From a virus, in IMG/VR virus record IMGVR_UViG_3300047462_000372, positions 1 to 37,208 of that record: a DNA stretch of 37,208 bases, one strand, 5' to 3'. Of this stretch, positions 24,574 through 32,102 are shown piece by piece. The translations under genes were made by a program, and so were the position numbers. Position 1 is the first letter of the stretch, and the number at the start of each line of letters is the position of its first letter. Below the pieces are notes generated by a model. That model saw only the letters and a program-made list of their open reading frames with translations, made no database searches and was not told the DNA's origin.

Positions 24574-24772
24574 ATTGCCTGCTGGGGACTACGTCATTGA
24601 TTCAACGCGTCTTGAAAATGTAGATCAGGAGGTGGATCAATCAGGTTGATAAGTAACTAAATTGCAATGCGAAAAAGCAACATTTACTTGCATTTATGCA
24701 ATCGAATTTTGCTGCTTCGGAATTTTTAAATCGATTTTTTGAAGCGCGCCTGCCGAATGCGTTGGCATTTCA

Positions 24773-24801
24773 CGTGTCGATCGCGTGTCGTTTACGTGTC
24801 G
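24773..24801 (+). repeat. Three CGTGTCG iterons with 11-bp period
   Basis: CGTGTCG occurs at 24773, 24784 and 24795, exactly one helical turn apart. Short phased direct repeats at a prophage end are typical of integrase arm-type binding sites, though regulator binding is also possible. Confidence 0.55.
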
Positions 24802-25098
24802 TATTGTGAACCATCCGGGACAATCTGAGACAACTTCACCACTTGGTTACTAGGTTAAAAATCCCTTTAAATTCATGGCCTTACGTTGTCTTTGGTTGTC
24901 GTTGATGGTTTGATGAAATGGTGGTGGGATCGCCCCTTGTGTCCGCCAGTGTCAGAAGTGCGTGATATCGCATTCTATTGTTTACCCAGGTCGCTGAGGA
25001 AGATTGCGGAAATCTTGGATTGACAGTGCCCGGTTCTCTCATTTTTCGGCCATGCCAATCGACCAAACCGACGCTCAAAAAATCGTCATCGGGTCTTC

Positions 25099-25127
25099 GG
25101 TTCGATTCCCAAACCCGCAATCGAACC
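25099..25127. repeat. Inverted repeat resembling a tRNA T-arm; candidate attachment site
   Basis: GGTTCGATT (25099-25107) and its exact complement (25119-25127) flank 11 bases. The left arm with the next bases (GGTTCGATTCCC) is the classic T-loop sequence of tRNA genes, which are frequent prophage targets. No complete tRNA can be folded here: the matching 5' acceptor strand is absent. It may be a residual attachment site. Confidence 0.35.
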
Positions 25128-25135
25128 CGTTTCCG

Positions 25136-26500
25136 TCAATGCCCGTGCGCCGCTTTCCATGCGGCGTATTCAGAGGGGCGCAAACCGTAGCGCGCCAGCA
25201 CCCCCTCGTGCAGCCGCCTAAGTTCTTCGACGATCAGTGCCTGCACGTCGGGCTGCTCTTGCTCTGGAACACGCTCGGCCACGGAGCGCCGAATGTTGGA
25301 GAGCGGATCAAGTTCCGGATGCGTGACGACCGCACGAATGGTCTGTTTGATGAAATCACGCCAAGCCAAGCGAAGAGGGTCCGGTTCCGCCAAGTCTTGC
25401 TTGATGGCCAGATATTCCTGCGTCGAGCGTTCGTAGGCCCAAACGTAAAGGTCGCGCAGCAACTCCACTCTGGTCATTTCGTACACGCCGAGCGTGGCGC
25501 GGCTGTAGGCCTGCTCCGGTATATCCAGAAAGGTCAGCGGACACAAATTGGCGCGGAACAGCGGCAGATTTGCGGCCAATCGGGAGGTGCGTTTATTGAT
25601 GTCGGCAAAGGGTTGTAGGTAGGGCAAATGCACCATCATGAAAAAGGACTGTTCGAAAGGGTCACGAATCTGGTTGGCCTTGTTGAGTAGTGCATTCAGC
25701 GCGTCTTCGATTTGCTGTGGCGTGGACAGTGGACGGTAGACGCTTTTTCCGATATCGACGGCGTGCTGACGAATTCGCCCCTCATCTGCAGGATTGGGCA
25801 GCAAGTTTTCCGCCAGGGCACTGTGCAGGTTCATCAATGTGTAGCGGTTGAACTCGGCACTATCAATGCCTTCGACCAGCAGTTCTATCGCCGTTTTATG
25901 GTTCAGAATCATTTGTGTTTCGACGGCAGCCTTGCCGCGCGCGGCCTTGCCGTGCTCGATGAGTTCGCGCGTATCGAGCCGCGAGTAGGTGTTGCCTTCC
26001 AGGTGGCTCGATGCCCATGACAAATCGATCAGCAGCCGGTTCAGAATGGCGCGGCTGTATGTGCCGGCAGGCTCATCAACGTCAGCGGTTCTGCCCATCT
26101 TGTGCAATTGTCGGCGCAACGCCTCCGACAAATACCAGGTTTCGTTGGGGCGGTAGGCATCCAGAAAATCACGTTGGTAGCCGACAGGTTTGCGTTCTTC
26201 CGGCAGCTGGTCGATATAGGCAAGGATGTCCTGACTGTCGGCAGACAAGGGTATAAAGTGGGGAAAGCGATCGGCTCTGGCGGCCAGTGTGTCGGGGCCA
26301 GTTTGGGTGCCGGCTCCAAAAAAATAGCGGCGGGCTCTGCCTTCACCCAGTGCTGTGACTTGGCCGATCTCAATCAGCTTTGCGATCAGGCGCTGTGCCG
26401 TTCGCCTGGCGATGTCAGGGTGTTGAGTCAGGAGTTCAGCCAGGGTCAATCCGTTCCCGGATGCCTGAATGCTGTTCAGTAAGTCTGTAGTGGATGACAT
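25136..26500 (-). CDS. Fic-family protein with N-terminal winged helix and altered Fic motif
   Basis: The start is placed at 26500 (MSSTTDLLNS), because the upstream extension to 26758 runs through the operator repeats and has no protein character. The 454-residue product has an HTH/winged-helix-like N-terminus (LTLAELLTQHPDIARRTAQRL, residues 18-38). It carries an inhibitory-helix motif SSHLEGN (164-170, S-xxx-E-G) and a Fic core at 296-307, QPFADINKRTSR. The canonical core is HPFxDGNxR, so the catalytic His is Gln296 and the Gly is Ile301. Fic enzymes normally transfer AMP to proteins; this variant may be inactive, changed in chemistry, or mainly a regulator. The C-terminus is helical. It stands alone with a palindrome-rich promoter region. 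Confidence 0.85.
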   Translation of the reverse strand: MSSTTDLLNSIQASGNGLTLAELLTQHPDIARRTAQRLIAKLIEIGQVTALGEGRARRYFFGAGTQTGPDTLAARADRFPHFIPLSADSQDILAYIDQLPEERKPVGYQRDFLDAYRPNETWYLSEALRRQLHKMGRTADVDEPAGTYSRAILNRLLIDLSWASSHLEGNTYSRLDTRELIEHGKAARGKAAVETQMILNHKTAIELLVEGIDSAEFNRYTLMNLHSALAENLLPNPADEGRIRQHAVDIGKSVYRPLSTPQQIEDALNALLNKANQIRDPFEQSFFMMVHLPYLQPFADINKRTSRLAANLPLFRANLCPLTFLDIPEQAYSRATLGVYEMTRVELLRDLYVWAYERSTQEYLAIKQDLAEPDPLRLAWRDFIKQTIRAVVTHPELDPLSNIRRSVAERVPEQEQPDVQALIVEELRRLHEGVLARYGLRPSEYAAWKAAHGH

Positions 26501-26536
26501 TGCAATGTTGGCGCTGTTTGAGATTTTCGTGGCACA

Positions 26537-26565
26537 ATTATGGCGCAGTTTATTGAACTGCGCCA
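26537..26565 (-). promoter_or_regulatory. Fic gene promoter -10 overlapped by a perfect palindromic operator
   Basis: A 10-bp perfect inverted repeat, TGGCGCAGTT (26541-26550) and AACTGCGCCA (26556-26565), overlaps a CATAAT -10-like element (26537-26542, minus strand) upstream of the Fic start. A repressor bound here would block transcription; the Fic protein's own N-terminal HTH is one candidate. Confidence 0.6.
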
Positions 26566-26579
26566 GTTTTGCCTTTAGA

Positions 26580-26610
26580 AGTGGCGCAGTTTTGCGTAAT
26601 CTGCGCCACT
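26580..26610. repeat. Second TGGCGCAG palindrome
   Basis: AGTGGCGCAG (26580-26589) and CTGCGCCACT (26601-26610) form a perfect 10-bp inverted repeat with an 11-base spacer. It repeats the half-site of the operator at 26541. A third, weaker pair (TGGCGC at 26676 with GCGCCA ending 26700) follows. Confidence 0.6.
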
Positions 26611-26675
26611 GGAAGTGAGATTGGAGGTTGTCGGTTCGCGACGGAAACCAAGAGCACGCCCAATTACACCCAATC

Positions 26676-26700
26676 TGGCGCGATTCGCAAAACTGCGCCA
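26676..26700. repeat. Third, degenerate TGGCGC palindrome
   Basis: TGGCGC (26676-26681) faces GCGCCA (26695-26700); the right half extends to AACTGCGCCA, identical to the right arm of the first operator. The array suggests cooperative binding by one regulator. Confidence 0.45.
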
Positions 26701-26728
26701 ACCGCCATGCGGTGGATATGGCATCTAA

Positions 26729-26783
26729 TCTCCGCGCAATTTGCGGAGAATACGGCACTTAATCTCCGCACAATATGCGGTGA
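26729..26783. repeat. Two tandem TCTCCGC-N7-GCGG palindromes
   Basis: TCTCCGC (26729-26735) with GCGGAGA (26743-26749) is perfect. The copy at 26763-26783 (TCTCCGC with GCGGTGA) has one mismatch. The start-to-start distance is 34 bases, about three helical turns. They lie on the side of the HTH gene at 26878 and form a second operator class distinct from the TGGCGCAG set. Confidence 0.55.
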
Positions 26784-26877
26784 ATGATGTCCGCAGCTCG
26801 AGCGCCCCTACAACTTGACTCGTGGGCGAAACAACGCGTTCATGGGCTCCTGCCAACCCATTTGCAAGGAGACCAAG

Positions 26878-27264
26878 ATGGAAGTCGCTCACGTCAACCA
26901 GAAACAACTCGCCGCCCGCTGGCGTGTCAGCGAGGCAACCCTCGAACGCTGGCGGAGCGAGGGGCTTGGGCCAAAATTTCTGAAGCTCTGCGGCCGGGTG
27001 CTTTACCGGCAAGTCGACATCGAAGCATACGAGGAGTCGTGCCTGATGACGTCAACCTCATCAGGCGTTGCGCGTGCCACACCCGCTGAACGTCCCCACA
27101 ATGCACTTCTGCAACCTCTCGATCGGAATTGGCGTCAGCGCGTCAGATCGTTAATCAATGGCGTTGAAGAAAATCAGGGCGCAATATCCGGCGAACAAAC
27201 AGCAACTGATCTTGCCGGGACCAAGTCGGAACCAAGTGCGACTCCTGCACCAATCCACGATTGA
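26878..27264 (+). CDS. Small HTH (excisionase/AlpA-like) DNA-binding protein
   Basis: The start at 26878 follows AAGGAGA with good spacing. The 128-residue product has an N-terminal MerR-like/HTH_17-type helix-turn-helix: QLAARWRVSEATLERWRSEG (about residues 9-28), then KFLKLCGRVLYRQVDIEAYE. This is the fold of excisionase-like and AlpA-type regulators. The C-terminal half is low complexity and probably unstructured. It is clearly related to the HTH protein at 32975 (shared W-VS-TL-RWRSEG-GP-LKL-RV-Y). It may control the divergent Fic gene through the palindromes between them, which is inference. Confidence 0.7.
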   Translation: MEVAHVNQKQLAARWRVSEATLERWRSEGLGPKFLKLCGRVLYRQVDIEAYEESCLMTSTSSGVARATPAERPHNALLQPLDRNWRQRVRSLINGVEENQGAISGEQTATDLAGTKSEPSATPAPIHD

Positions 27265-27306
27265 GTGACAAACGCATGCGCGCCCACCGACCGCGCCTGC
27301 GCGTCT

Positions 27307-27915
27307 TTACCCCAAGCTTTCCAGATAGGGGCGCATCACGTTGGTTACACGGCAAACCTTGGCGTAGCGCCAGATGTCGTCACTGGTTATTCGCTTTCCG
27401 TGCCAGGCTTCGCGTAGCGCTTCCATGGCAACGTCGAGCCCAATTTTGTTGCGATATTTGAAGCAGTCGGCGACGGTTTTTGCGATGTTCGTTACGCGGA
27501 CAGTCACGCCATCCACAATGTGCTCCTCGACACCCTCGGTAAGAGCCACTCCGGAAAAACGTACGATCCGCAGTGCCGGGTAGTCAAGTTTCGGTGTGCT
27601 GGCCTTGTTATCGATAGCCAGCCACACCTGGAAAGGGGACTGGGTCGTCAGGTCGTGAAAACGCAGCGCAGTGAGCAGGCAGACGACGCCCTTCGGCACC
27701 CTGCGCGCCACTTCAGCCAGCGTTCCGTGAGCCGAAATGTCGCGATTCGGCAGTCCGTAGAGCCCGCGCCCGACGCGTTCGAGTTGCCCGCGCCGGACGG
27801 CACGGGACAGGTAAATCCGGGGAATTCCGTGCGGCGCCAGATCACGCGGGCGAATCAATCCTTGGGACCGAGCCAGGTCGATCAATTTCTCGGTTGAGTT
27901 GTCCATGTTGCGCAT
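27307..27915 (-). CDS. AbiEi-family antitoxin/regulator without an adjacent toxin
   Basis: A 202-residue protein with the AbiEi layout: an N-terminal winged HTH (RSQGLIRPRDLAPHGIPRIY, then LSRAVRRGQLERVGRGLYGLP) and a C-terminal domain (VVCLLTALRFHDLTTQSPF, ITNIAKTVADCFKYRNKIGLD with one change, ALREAW). Type IV antitoxins of this family repress their own promoter and normally precede an AbiEii nucleotidyltransferase toxin. Here the downstream gene is convergent and unrelated, so the toxin is missing from this locus. The start is 27915 or 27906 (MDNSTEK); the ribosome binding site is not clear. Long inverted repeats lie directly upstream. Family call is firm. Confidence 0.8.
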   Translation of the reverse strand: MRNMDNSTEKLIDLARSQGLIRPRDLAPHGIPRIYLSRAVRRGQLERVGRGLYGLPNRDISAHGTLAEVARRVPKGVVCLLTALRFHDLTTQSPFQVWLAIDNKASTPKLDYPALRIVRFSGVALTEGVEEHIVDGVTVRVTNIAKTVADCFKYRNKIGLDVAMEALREAWHGKRITSDDIWRYAKVCRVTNVMRPYLESLG

Positions 27916-27917
27916 GC

Positions 27918-27965
27918 TGTTCCAATATGTCGGTATTTGTCAATAATTACCGATATAACGGAACA
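27918..27965. promoter_or_regulatory. Long imperfect inverted repeat, probable AbiEi operator 1
   Basis: An 18-bp arm at 27918-27935 pairs with 27948-27965 at 15 of 18 positions (outer TGTTCC/GGAACA, inner TCGGTA/TACCGA) across a 12-base spacer. It abuts the start of the AbiEi-like gene, where autoregulatory operators of this family are expected. Confidence 0.6.
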
Positions 27966-27997
27966 ATGCGCCGGGATACGCGACGCCCGGTCAACAT

Positions 27998-28025
27998 GTC
28001 CGAAATTTGTACACAATTATCGGAC
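27998..28025. promoter_or_regulatory. Inverted repeat GTCCGA-N16-TCGGAC, probable AbiEi operator 2
   Basis: The 13-bp arms (27998-28010 and 28013-28025) match at 11 of 13 positions around a 2-base centre. The 28-base site agrees at 23 positions with the site at 32103-32130 near the other AbiEi-like gene. Confidence 0.6.
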
Positions 28026-28160
28026 GCATTCACCGACCGGGGTTTCTTCCGCAGTCATTCAGAATGTGGTTTATTTTAATATTGATTTGTGAAATAAATT
28101 TGAATTTTGCGTTTTTATGGCAAAATACGAATTTATTAAACGACTAAATGGATAAATACG

Positions 28161-29441
28161 ATGCTGCTAGATTTCCACGCACGTAACTTCCGTTCCCTGC
28201 GTGACGAGCAGGTTTTGAGCCTCGTTGCCGCCAAAGATAAAGCGCTGTCGGACAGCAACACCATGCTGTCGGGTATTAAAGCTGCGCCTGTCCTGCTGCG
28301 TAGCGCTGTGATCTATGGCCCCAACGCCGGTGGGAAATCCAACGTCATCAAGGCATTGCAGTATATGCGGGCCGTAGTGCTGGACTCTGCATCAGTAATG
28401 CAACCCGGTCAGACTTTCAGCGTGCAGCCGTTTCGCCTCGACGCCAATTCCGGTGATCAACCTACGGAATTTGAAGCCACATTCATCCTGGATGGCGTGC
28501 GATACCAATACGGGTTCACACTCACCGCGCAGCGGATAACCAGTGAGCACCTGCTCGTCTATAAAGCATTCAAGCCGCAGCAGTGGTTCGATCGCCAGTA
28601 CGATCCGGAAACCGGCAAAGACCACTATGAATTCGGCCCTGGCCTGAAAGGCCCGAAGAGCGTATGGGAGGGAGCTACCCGACCCAATGCGCTCTTCCTA
28701 TCAATGGCAGTCCAACTCAATAGCGAGCAATTGCGACCGATTTTCGATTGGTTCGTCAGCAAGTTAGCCATTTTCAACGACATCACGGCCTTGAACCCTC
28801 AATTTTCTGTGGATATGTTGCGGCAGCCGGCCGGCAAGAAAGCCATCTGTAACTTCCTCTCCGGCGCCGATATCAGCATAGCTGACATCGATGTAATCAC
28901 GCGTAAAGCGGCCGGGCAATCCGTTCACTTTGATATCGCCGCCGGCAAGACTGAGGTACGAAACGAGGAACTGGATGTCAATGAGTTGCGGTTCCACCAT
29001 GTGACGGCCAAGGGCAAGGCGGTGTTCGATCTTGCCGATGAATCCATGGGGACCCAGCGTTTGCTTTTCCTCACTGGTCCCATACTCGATATCCTGGAGA
29101 AGGGTCTCGTCCTTGTTGTCGACGAACTGGACAACAGTTTGCATCCGCTATTGGTGAGGCGGTTGGTGGAGTTGTTTCACACGCCATCGCTAAATACCAA
29201 GGGCGCGCAGTTGATCTTTAGCACACACGACACGTCGTTGCTCGATCCAGATTTGTTCCGGCGTGATCAAGTCTGGTTTGTCGAGAAGGATCGTGATCAA
29301 GCGTCCAGGCTCTACCCGCTGTCGGACTTCAGTCCGCGCAAGAATGAAGCCATGGAACGCGGGTACCTGATCGGGCGCTATGGCGCGCTGCCGTTTTTCG
29401 ATAACTGGCCAGGAGAGGAGGCGACGGTTGGCGCGCGATAA
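28161..29441 (+). CDS. AbiLi/RloA-like AAA ATPase of a defence system
   Basis: A 426-residue ABC/SMC-type ATPase. It opens MLLDFHARNFRSLRDEQVLSL, then Walker A GPNAGGKS (53-60), an ABC-signature-like DESMGTQRLL (293-302), Walker B LVLVVDELDNSLHP (316-329) and a switch STHDTSLLDP (354-363). This order is that of the AAA_15/AAA_21 ATPases of RloA, AbiLi and related OLD-like defence proteins. The next gene overlaps by 14 bases and encodes a TOPRIM RloB-like protein, which makes the pair an AbiL/RloAB-type system. Such ATPases sense infection and control the nuclease-type partner. Upstream DNA is AT-rich. Confidence 0.85.
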   Translation: MLLDFHARNFRSLRDEQVLSLVAAKDKALSDSNTMLSGIKAAPVLLRSAVIYGPNAGGKSNVIKALQYMRAVVLDSASVMQPGQTFSVQPFRLDANSGDQPTEFEATFILDGVRYQYGFTLTAQRITSEHLLVYKAFKPQQWFDRQYDPETGKDHYEFGPGLKGPKSVWEGATRPNALFLSMAVQLNSEQLRPIFDWFVSKLAIFNDITALNPQFSVDMLRQPAGKKAICNFLSGADISIADIDVITRKAAGQSVHFDIAAGKTEVRNEELDVNELRFHHVTAKGKAVFDLADESMGTQRLLFLTGPILDILEKGLVLVVDELDNSLHPLLVRRLVELFHTPSLNTKGAQLIFSTHDTSLLDPDLFRRDQVWFVEKDRDQASRLYPLSDFSPRKNEAMERGYLIGRYGALPFFDNWPGEEATVGAR

Positions 29442-30102
29442 CTCCCCAAAAATCCGGCAACGTGCCCAACTCGAGCGCAAGATAAACCAGCGCGCAAGTT
29501 ACGATCGTATCTTGATCGTTTCTGAAGGGAGCAAGACCGAGCCGCTGTATTTCAAGGAAATACGGGCGGTGCATCGACTGCACACAGCCAACGTCGAAGT
29601 GCAGCCTGGCGAACTTGGTACCGAACCGATTCAGGTCGTGCAATACGCGCGCGATTTGTTCGAGCACGGCGACATTCACAAAGCCATTCGCCGGCGCGCG
29701 TTCGAGCAGGTCTACGCGGTATTTGACCGCGATGAGCATCGAACCTACTTTAATGCTCTCACGATGGCGTCGTCGTTAGATGGAAAATTGCGAAACGATG
29801 CCAAGCAGCCTGTGGTCTTCCGCGCCATCGCGTCGGTGCCCAGTTTCGAGTTGTGGCTCCTATTGCATTACGAGGACGTTCAGCACCCGTTGCACCGCGA
29901 TGAGGTGATGCGTCGCTTGAAGCAATACATTCCCGGTTACGACAAGGGTGCGGGAGGGAGTTTCGCCACAACCTCTGATCTGTGCACGATTGCTGACGTG
30001 CGAGCCCGGCGACTGGCCGCGCGTAGCAACGCCTTCAATGGCGCTGAACCCTATACCGATATCTTTACACTGGTGGCCTTGCTGCAATCCTTGGGCCGTT
30101 AG
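29428..30102 (+). CDS. RloB/AbiLii-like TOPRIM protein, partner of the ATPase
   Basis: The best start is TTG at 29428, eight bases after GGAGAGGAGG; an ATG at 29380 would need translation deep inside the ATPase gene. The 224-residue product shows the RloB plan: ILIVSEGSKTEPLYFKEI (28-45) with the TOPRIM Glu33, VYAVFDRDEH (95-104) with the acidic DxD pair Asp100/Asp102, and VPSFELWLLLHYEDV (137-151). TOPRIM domains with these residues are metal-dependent nucleases or nucleotidyl-transfer enzymes. The overlap with the ATPase gene implies coupled synthesis. Probably the effector of an abortive-infection system. Confidence 0.85.
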   Translation: MARDNSPKIRQRAQLERKINQRASYDRILIVSEGSKTEPLYFKEIRAVHRLHTANVEVQPGELGTEPIQVVQYARDLFEHGDIHKAIRRRAFEQVYAVFDRDEHRTYFNALTMASSLDGKLRNDAKQPVVFRAIASVPSFELWLLLHYEDVQHPLHRDEVMRRLKQYIPGYDKGAGGSFATTSDLCTIADVRARRLAARSNAFNGAEPYTDIFTLVALLQSLGR

Positions 30103-30170
30103 CCACTTGTCTGCCAGCGCGGATGCGCAACACCGAAAGTGCCGATTAGGTCTCGCTCGAGATATTGGCG

Positions 30171-31262
30171 TCACTGCTCGGTAGCTGCATCCGGCGGAGC
30201 CAACTGGCGCTTCCTGTGAAAATGCATCATCGGGAGACCAAGTAGTTCAGCGGCCTTGGATTCGGAGATGTATTGTCCGGCCAAAGCACGGAAAACCAGC
30301 TGTTCAAATAGCTGTGGATGCTCCTGGGAAACCGGATCGCCTGGTTCGGCTTTTCTCCAACCTTTCGCAGAAAAGCGTTTCCACATAACAAGATAATCGG
30401 CATCGGAAACCAAATCGCACTGTTTGGCGCGCTCGAGGCAGGCCGCCATACTCATGCCGAATTCGTGCTTGAGCCCGTAGAGCTCCGGCCACTCCACTTC
30501 ACGGCGATGTCGTCCGAGCAGTGAGGTGACCGCAACCTTGGGCACCAGAAAGGTGCCTGCGAAGCGATGACACGCATTTTCTTCATTTACGTTTGCAGCA
30601 AGACGTCCTGATAAGAGGAGATGGCCGAGCTCATGCGCCAACGTGAAGCGCTGTCGATCGCCGGGCCAGCGTGAGGAGACCGCGACGACGGGATATGAGC
30701 GGCCATCACCGGTGCGGGCGGTTGCGGTCAGACCAGAGAATCCGGGATTTTCTTCATCGACGACGATCACCAGCAGCCCCAGCCGTTCCAAGGTGCCGGT
30801 CAGGTTGGCGATCGGACTCATCCCCATCGTCCATACATCACGCGCCTGATTCGAGAACGCTTCGATCTCATCAAGTGCCTCGATATTCCGCGGCAGGCCG
30901 GCTGGTGGCACGAATGCAGGGATCGGCGACTCCGGGAAAAAACCTAACAACTCCACTCGCTTTTCGACCAGATCCAGTACCTTGATCTTGAGCGCCTCCT
31001 GCGCAGTCTTGCCAAAGGAAGCAAGTTTGTGAAACTCAGGATCCAGCAGCTCGACCTGATGCGTACGGAAAAAATATTCTACCCGGATACCGCACGCACG
31101 AGCCAGCTTGAGCAATTGGGAAGAGGACGGCGTCATCGCGCCCTTTTCGTATTTCTGGATGGCGGTATGGGTGACGCCAATCTGCTTTCCTAGTGCATCC
31201 AGAGTCAGGCCGGCAGCAAGCCGAGCCTGCCGAATGCGGTTTCCGATCATATTGGCCATCAT
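30171..31262 (-). CDS. XRE-family regulator fused to ImmA/IrrE metallopeptidase
   Basis: A 363-residue protein. Residues about 5-60 are a Cro/C1-type HTH (NRIRQARLAAGLTLDALGKQ, TAIQKYEKG). The middle contains the ImmA/IrrE (COG2856) zinc-peptidase motif HELGH (210-214) in RFTLAHELGHLLLSGR, with VNEENACHRFAGTFLVP following, where family members supply the third metal ligand. The C-terminus (SESKAAELLGLP) may hold another small helical domain. Such proteins cleave or antagonise a repressor and often regulate mobile elements or toxins. It converges on the AbiL-like pair. A perfect 12-bp inverted repeat sits just upstream of its start, probably its operator. Starts at 31262, 31259 or 31250 are all possible. 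Confidence 0.85.
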   Translation of the reverse strand: MMANMIGNRIRQARLAAGLTLDALGKQIGVTHTAIQKYEKGAMTPSSSQLLKLARACGIRVEYFFRTHQVELLDPEFHKLASFGKTAQEALKIKVLDLVEKRVELLGFFPESPIPAFVPPAGLPRNIEALDEIEAFSNQARDVWTMGMSPIANLTGTLERLGLLVIVVDEENPGFSGLTATARTGDGRSYPVVAVSSRWPGDRQRFTLAHELGHLLLSGRLAANVNEENACHRFAGTFLVPKVAVTSLLGRHRREVEWPELYGLKHEFGMSMAACLERAKQCDLVSDADYLVMWKRFSAKGWRKAEPGDPVSQEHPQLFEQLVFRALAGQYISESKAAELLGLPMMHFHRKRQLAPPDAATEQ

Positions 31263-31267
31263 GGATA

Positions 31268-31309
31268 TTGGTTTAAAAACATACTGATATTACTTAATTT
31301 TTAAACCAA
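31268..31309. promoter_or_regulatory. Perfect 12-bp inverted repeat, probable XRE operator
   Basis: TTGGTTTAAAAA (31268-31279) and TTTTTAAACCAA (31298-31309) are exact complements with an 18-base spacer, six bases upstream of the XRE-ImmA/IrrE start. HTH_XRE proteins commonly bind such sites to repress themselves. Confidence 0.6.
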
Positions 31310-31335
31310 ACGGTAGTTGCCTGCAGTTCGGTGGC

Positions 31336-31357
31336 CATATTGATCTCACTCAATATG
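31336..31357. repeat. CATATTGA inverted repeat between divergent genes
   Basis: CATATTGA (31336-31343) and TCAATATG (31350-31357) are perfect complements with a 6-base spacer, in the middle of the 180-base divergent control region. It may be a further operator. Confidence 0.4.
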
Positions 31358-31396
31358 ACGGCCTTTACGTGCGTACCTGTGGAGGTGTTCATTGCA

Positions 31397-31430
31397 ATAT
31401 GTCAGAAACTAATTTAAGTTTCCGATAAAT
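31397..31430. promoter_or_regulatory. Inverted repeat upstream of the DUF6088-type gene
   Basis: The 14-bp arms (31397-31410 and 31417-31430) match at 11 positions, with TCAGAAACT facing AGTTTCCGA. It ends 12 bases before the ATG at 31443. The half-sites resemble the TGTCCGAAA half-sites at 27998 and 32103. Confidence 0.5.
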
Positions 31431-31442
31431 GGAAAAAAATGC

Positions 31443-32039
31443 ATGAGCACCCTGACACAAACCATTTTCGCTGCAGTGCAATCCCTGCCCGAGGGGGGCA
31501 TCCTGTCGCCCAAAGAATTCCTGCACCTAGGATCGCGGGCTGCGGTAGTTCGGACCCTGACCCTACTGACCCGAGAAGGCAAACTTCTGCGCGTGGGTCG
31601 GGACGCCTATGTGGTTCCTGTCAGCGGACGATTCGGCTCGCGGGCGTCGTCCACCGAATCGGTTGTGCAAGCGATCGAGGCGCAAAGCGGGGAAACCATT
31701 GTTGTCAGCGGTGCAGCGGAGGCCAATGCGCTGGGGCTGACCACGCAGGTGCCCATACGGGAGGTTTTCATTACATCCGGTGCCTCGCGTACCCTGCAAT
31801 TGGGCAACCGGGCCGTCGAACTCAAACACGGCGCCCGTTGGCAACTGGTCCTCGGCAAACGGCCCGCTGGCACCGCTATTCGCGCCTTGTCGTGGCTCGG
31901 TCCGGAGCACGCGCACGCTGCGCTCAGGATTTTGCGGACAAAATTGTCGGCGGCGGAATGGAATGCGTTGTGCGCCGCACGTGTTGTATTGCCCAGTTGG
32001 ATAGCGCGCGCCGTGGGTGAAGTAAATGCGGATGGCTGA
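31443..32039 (+). CDS. DUF6088/AbiEi-like antitoxin-type protein without a toxin
   Basis: A 198-residue protein with a winged-helix start (VQSLPEGGILSPKEFLHLGS, then AAVVRTLTLLTREGKLLRVG and RDAYVVP) and a C-terminal part with VSGAAEANALGLTTQVP and EVFITSGASRTLQLGN. This is the layout of DUF6088 proteins, which are type IV AbiEi-like antitoxins and usually precede an AbiEii nucleotidyltransferase. No such gene follows; the next 430 bases are gene-free and lead into a decayed recombinase module. It is flanked by inverted repeats similar to those of the AbiEi-like gene at 27.3-27.9 kb. Family call is fairly firm, orphan status is by inspection. Confidence 0.75.
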   Translation: MSTLTQTIFAAVQSLPEGGILSPKEFLHLGSRAAVVRTLTLLTREGKLLRVGRDAYVVPVSGRFGSRASSTESVVQAIEAQSGETIVVSGAAEANALGLTTQVPIREVFITSGASRTLQLGNRAVELKHGARWQLVLGKRPAGTAIRALSWLGPEHAHAALRILRTKLSAAEWNALCAARVVLPSWIARAVGEVNADG

Positions 32040-32102
32040 ACCTTGGTTCACTATTGACCGCGTTGGTCTCACGGTCTGACGAGTCACACCTGACCTTGTT
32101 TT

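Larger units (their letters stand above)
24574..25135. other. Gene-free region at the prophage boundary
   Basis: No convincing gene lies here; the longest frame (24881-25120, minus) lacks any protein-like pattern. The stretch is partly AT-rich (24650-24760) and holds the 11-bp iterons (24772-24801) and the T-arm-like inverted repeat (25099-25127). It separates the plus-strand phage operon from the minus-strand Fic gene. Confidence 0.6.

Noticed and set aside
24773-24801. CRISPR array
   Set aside because: Repeats are 7 bases with 4-base gaps, far too short; no array or cas gene is present in the window.
24881-25120. Open frame on the minus strand in the prophage boundary
   Set aside because: No ribosome binding site or protein-like pattern; it only reads through the T-arm-like sequence.
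25048-25125. Possible tRNA gene suggested by GGTTCGATTCC
   Set aside because: The T-stem pairs at only four of five positions and no acceptor or anticodon arm can be formed with the upstream bases on either strand.
26501-26758. N-terminal extension of the Fic protein
   Set aside because: It would be translated through the operator palindromes, with Trp/Arg-rich non-protein-like sequence; the ATG at 26500 begins a normal winged-helix domain.
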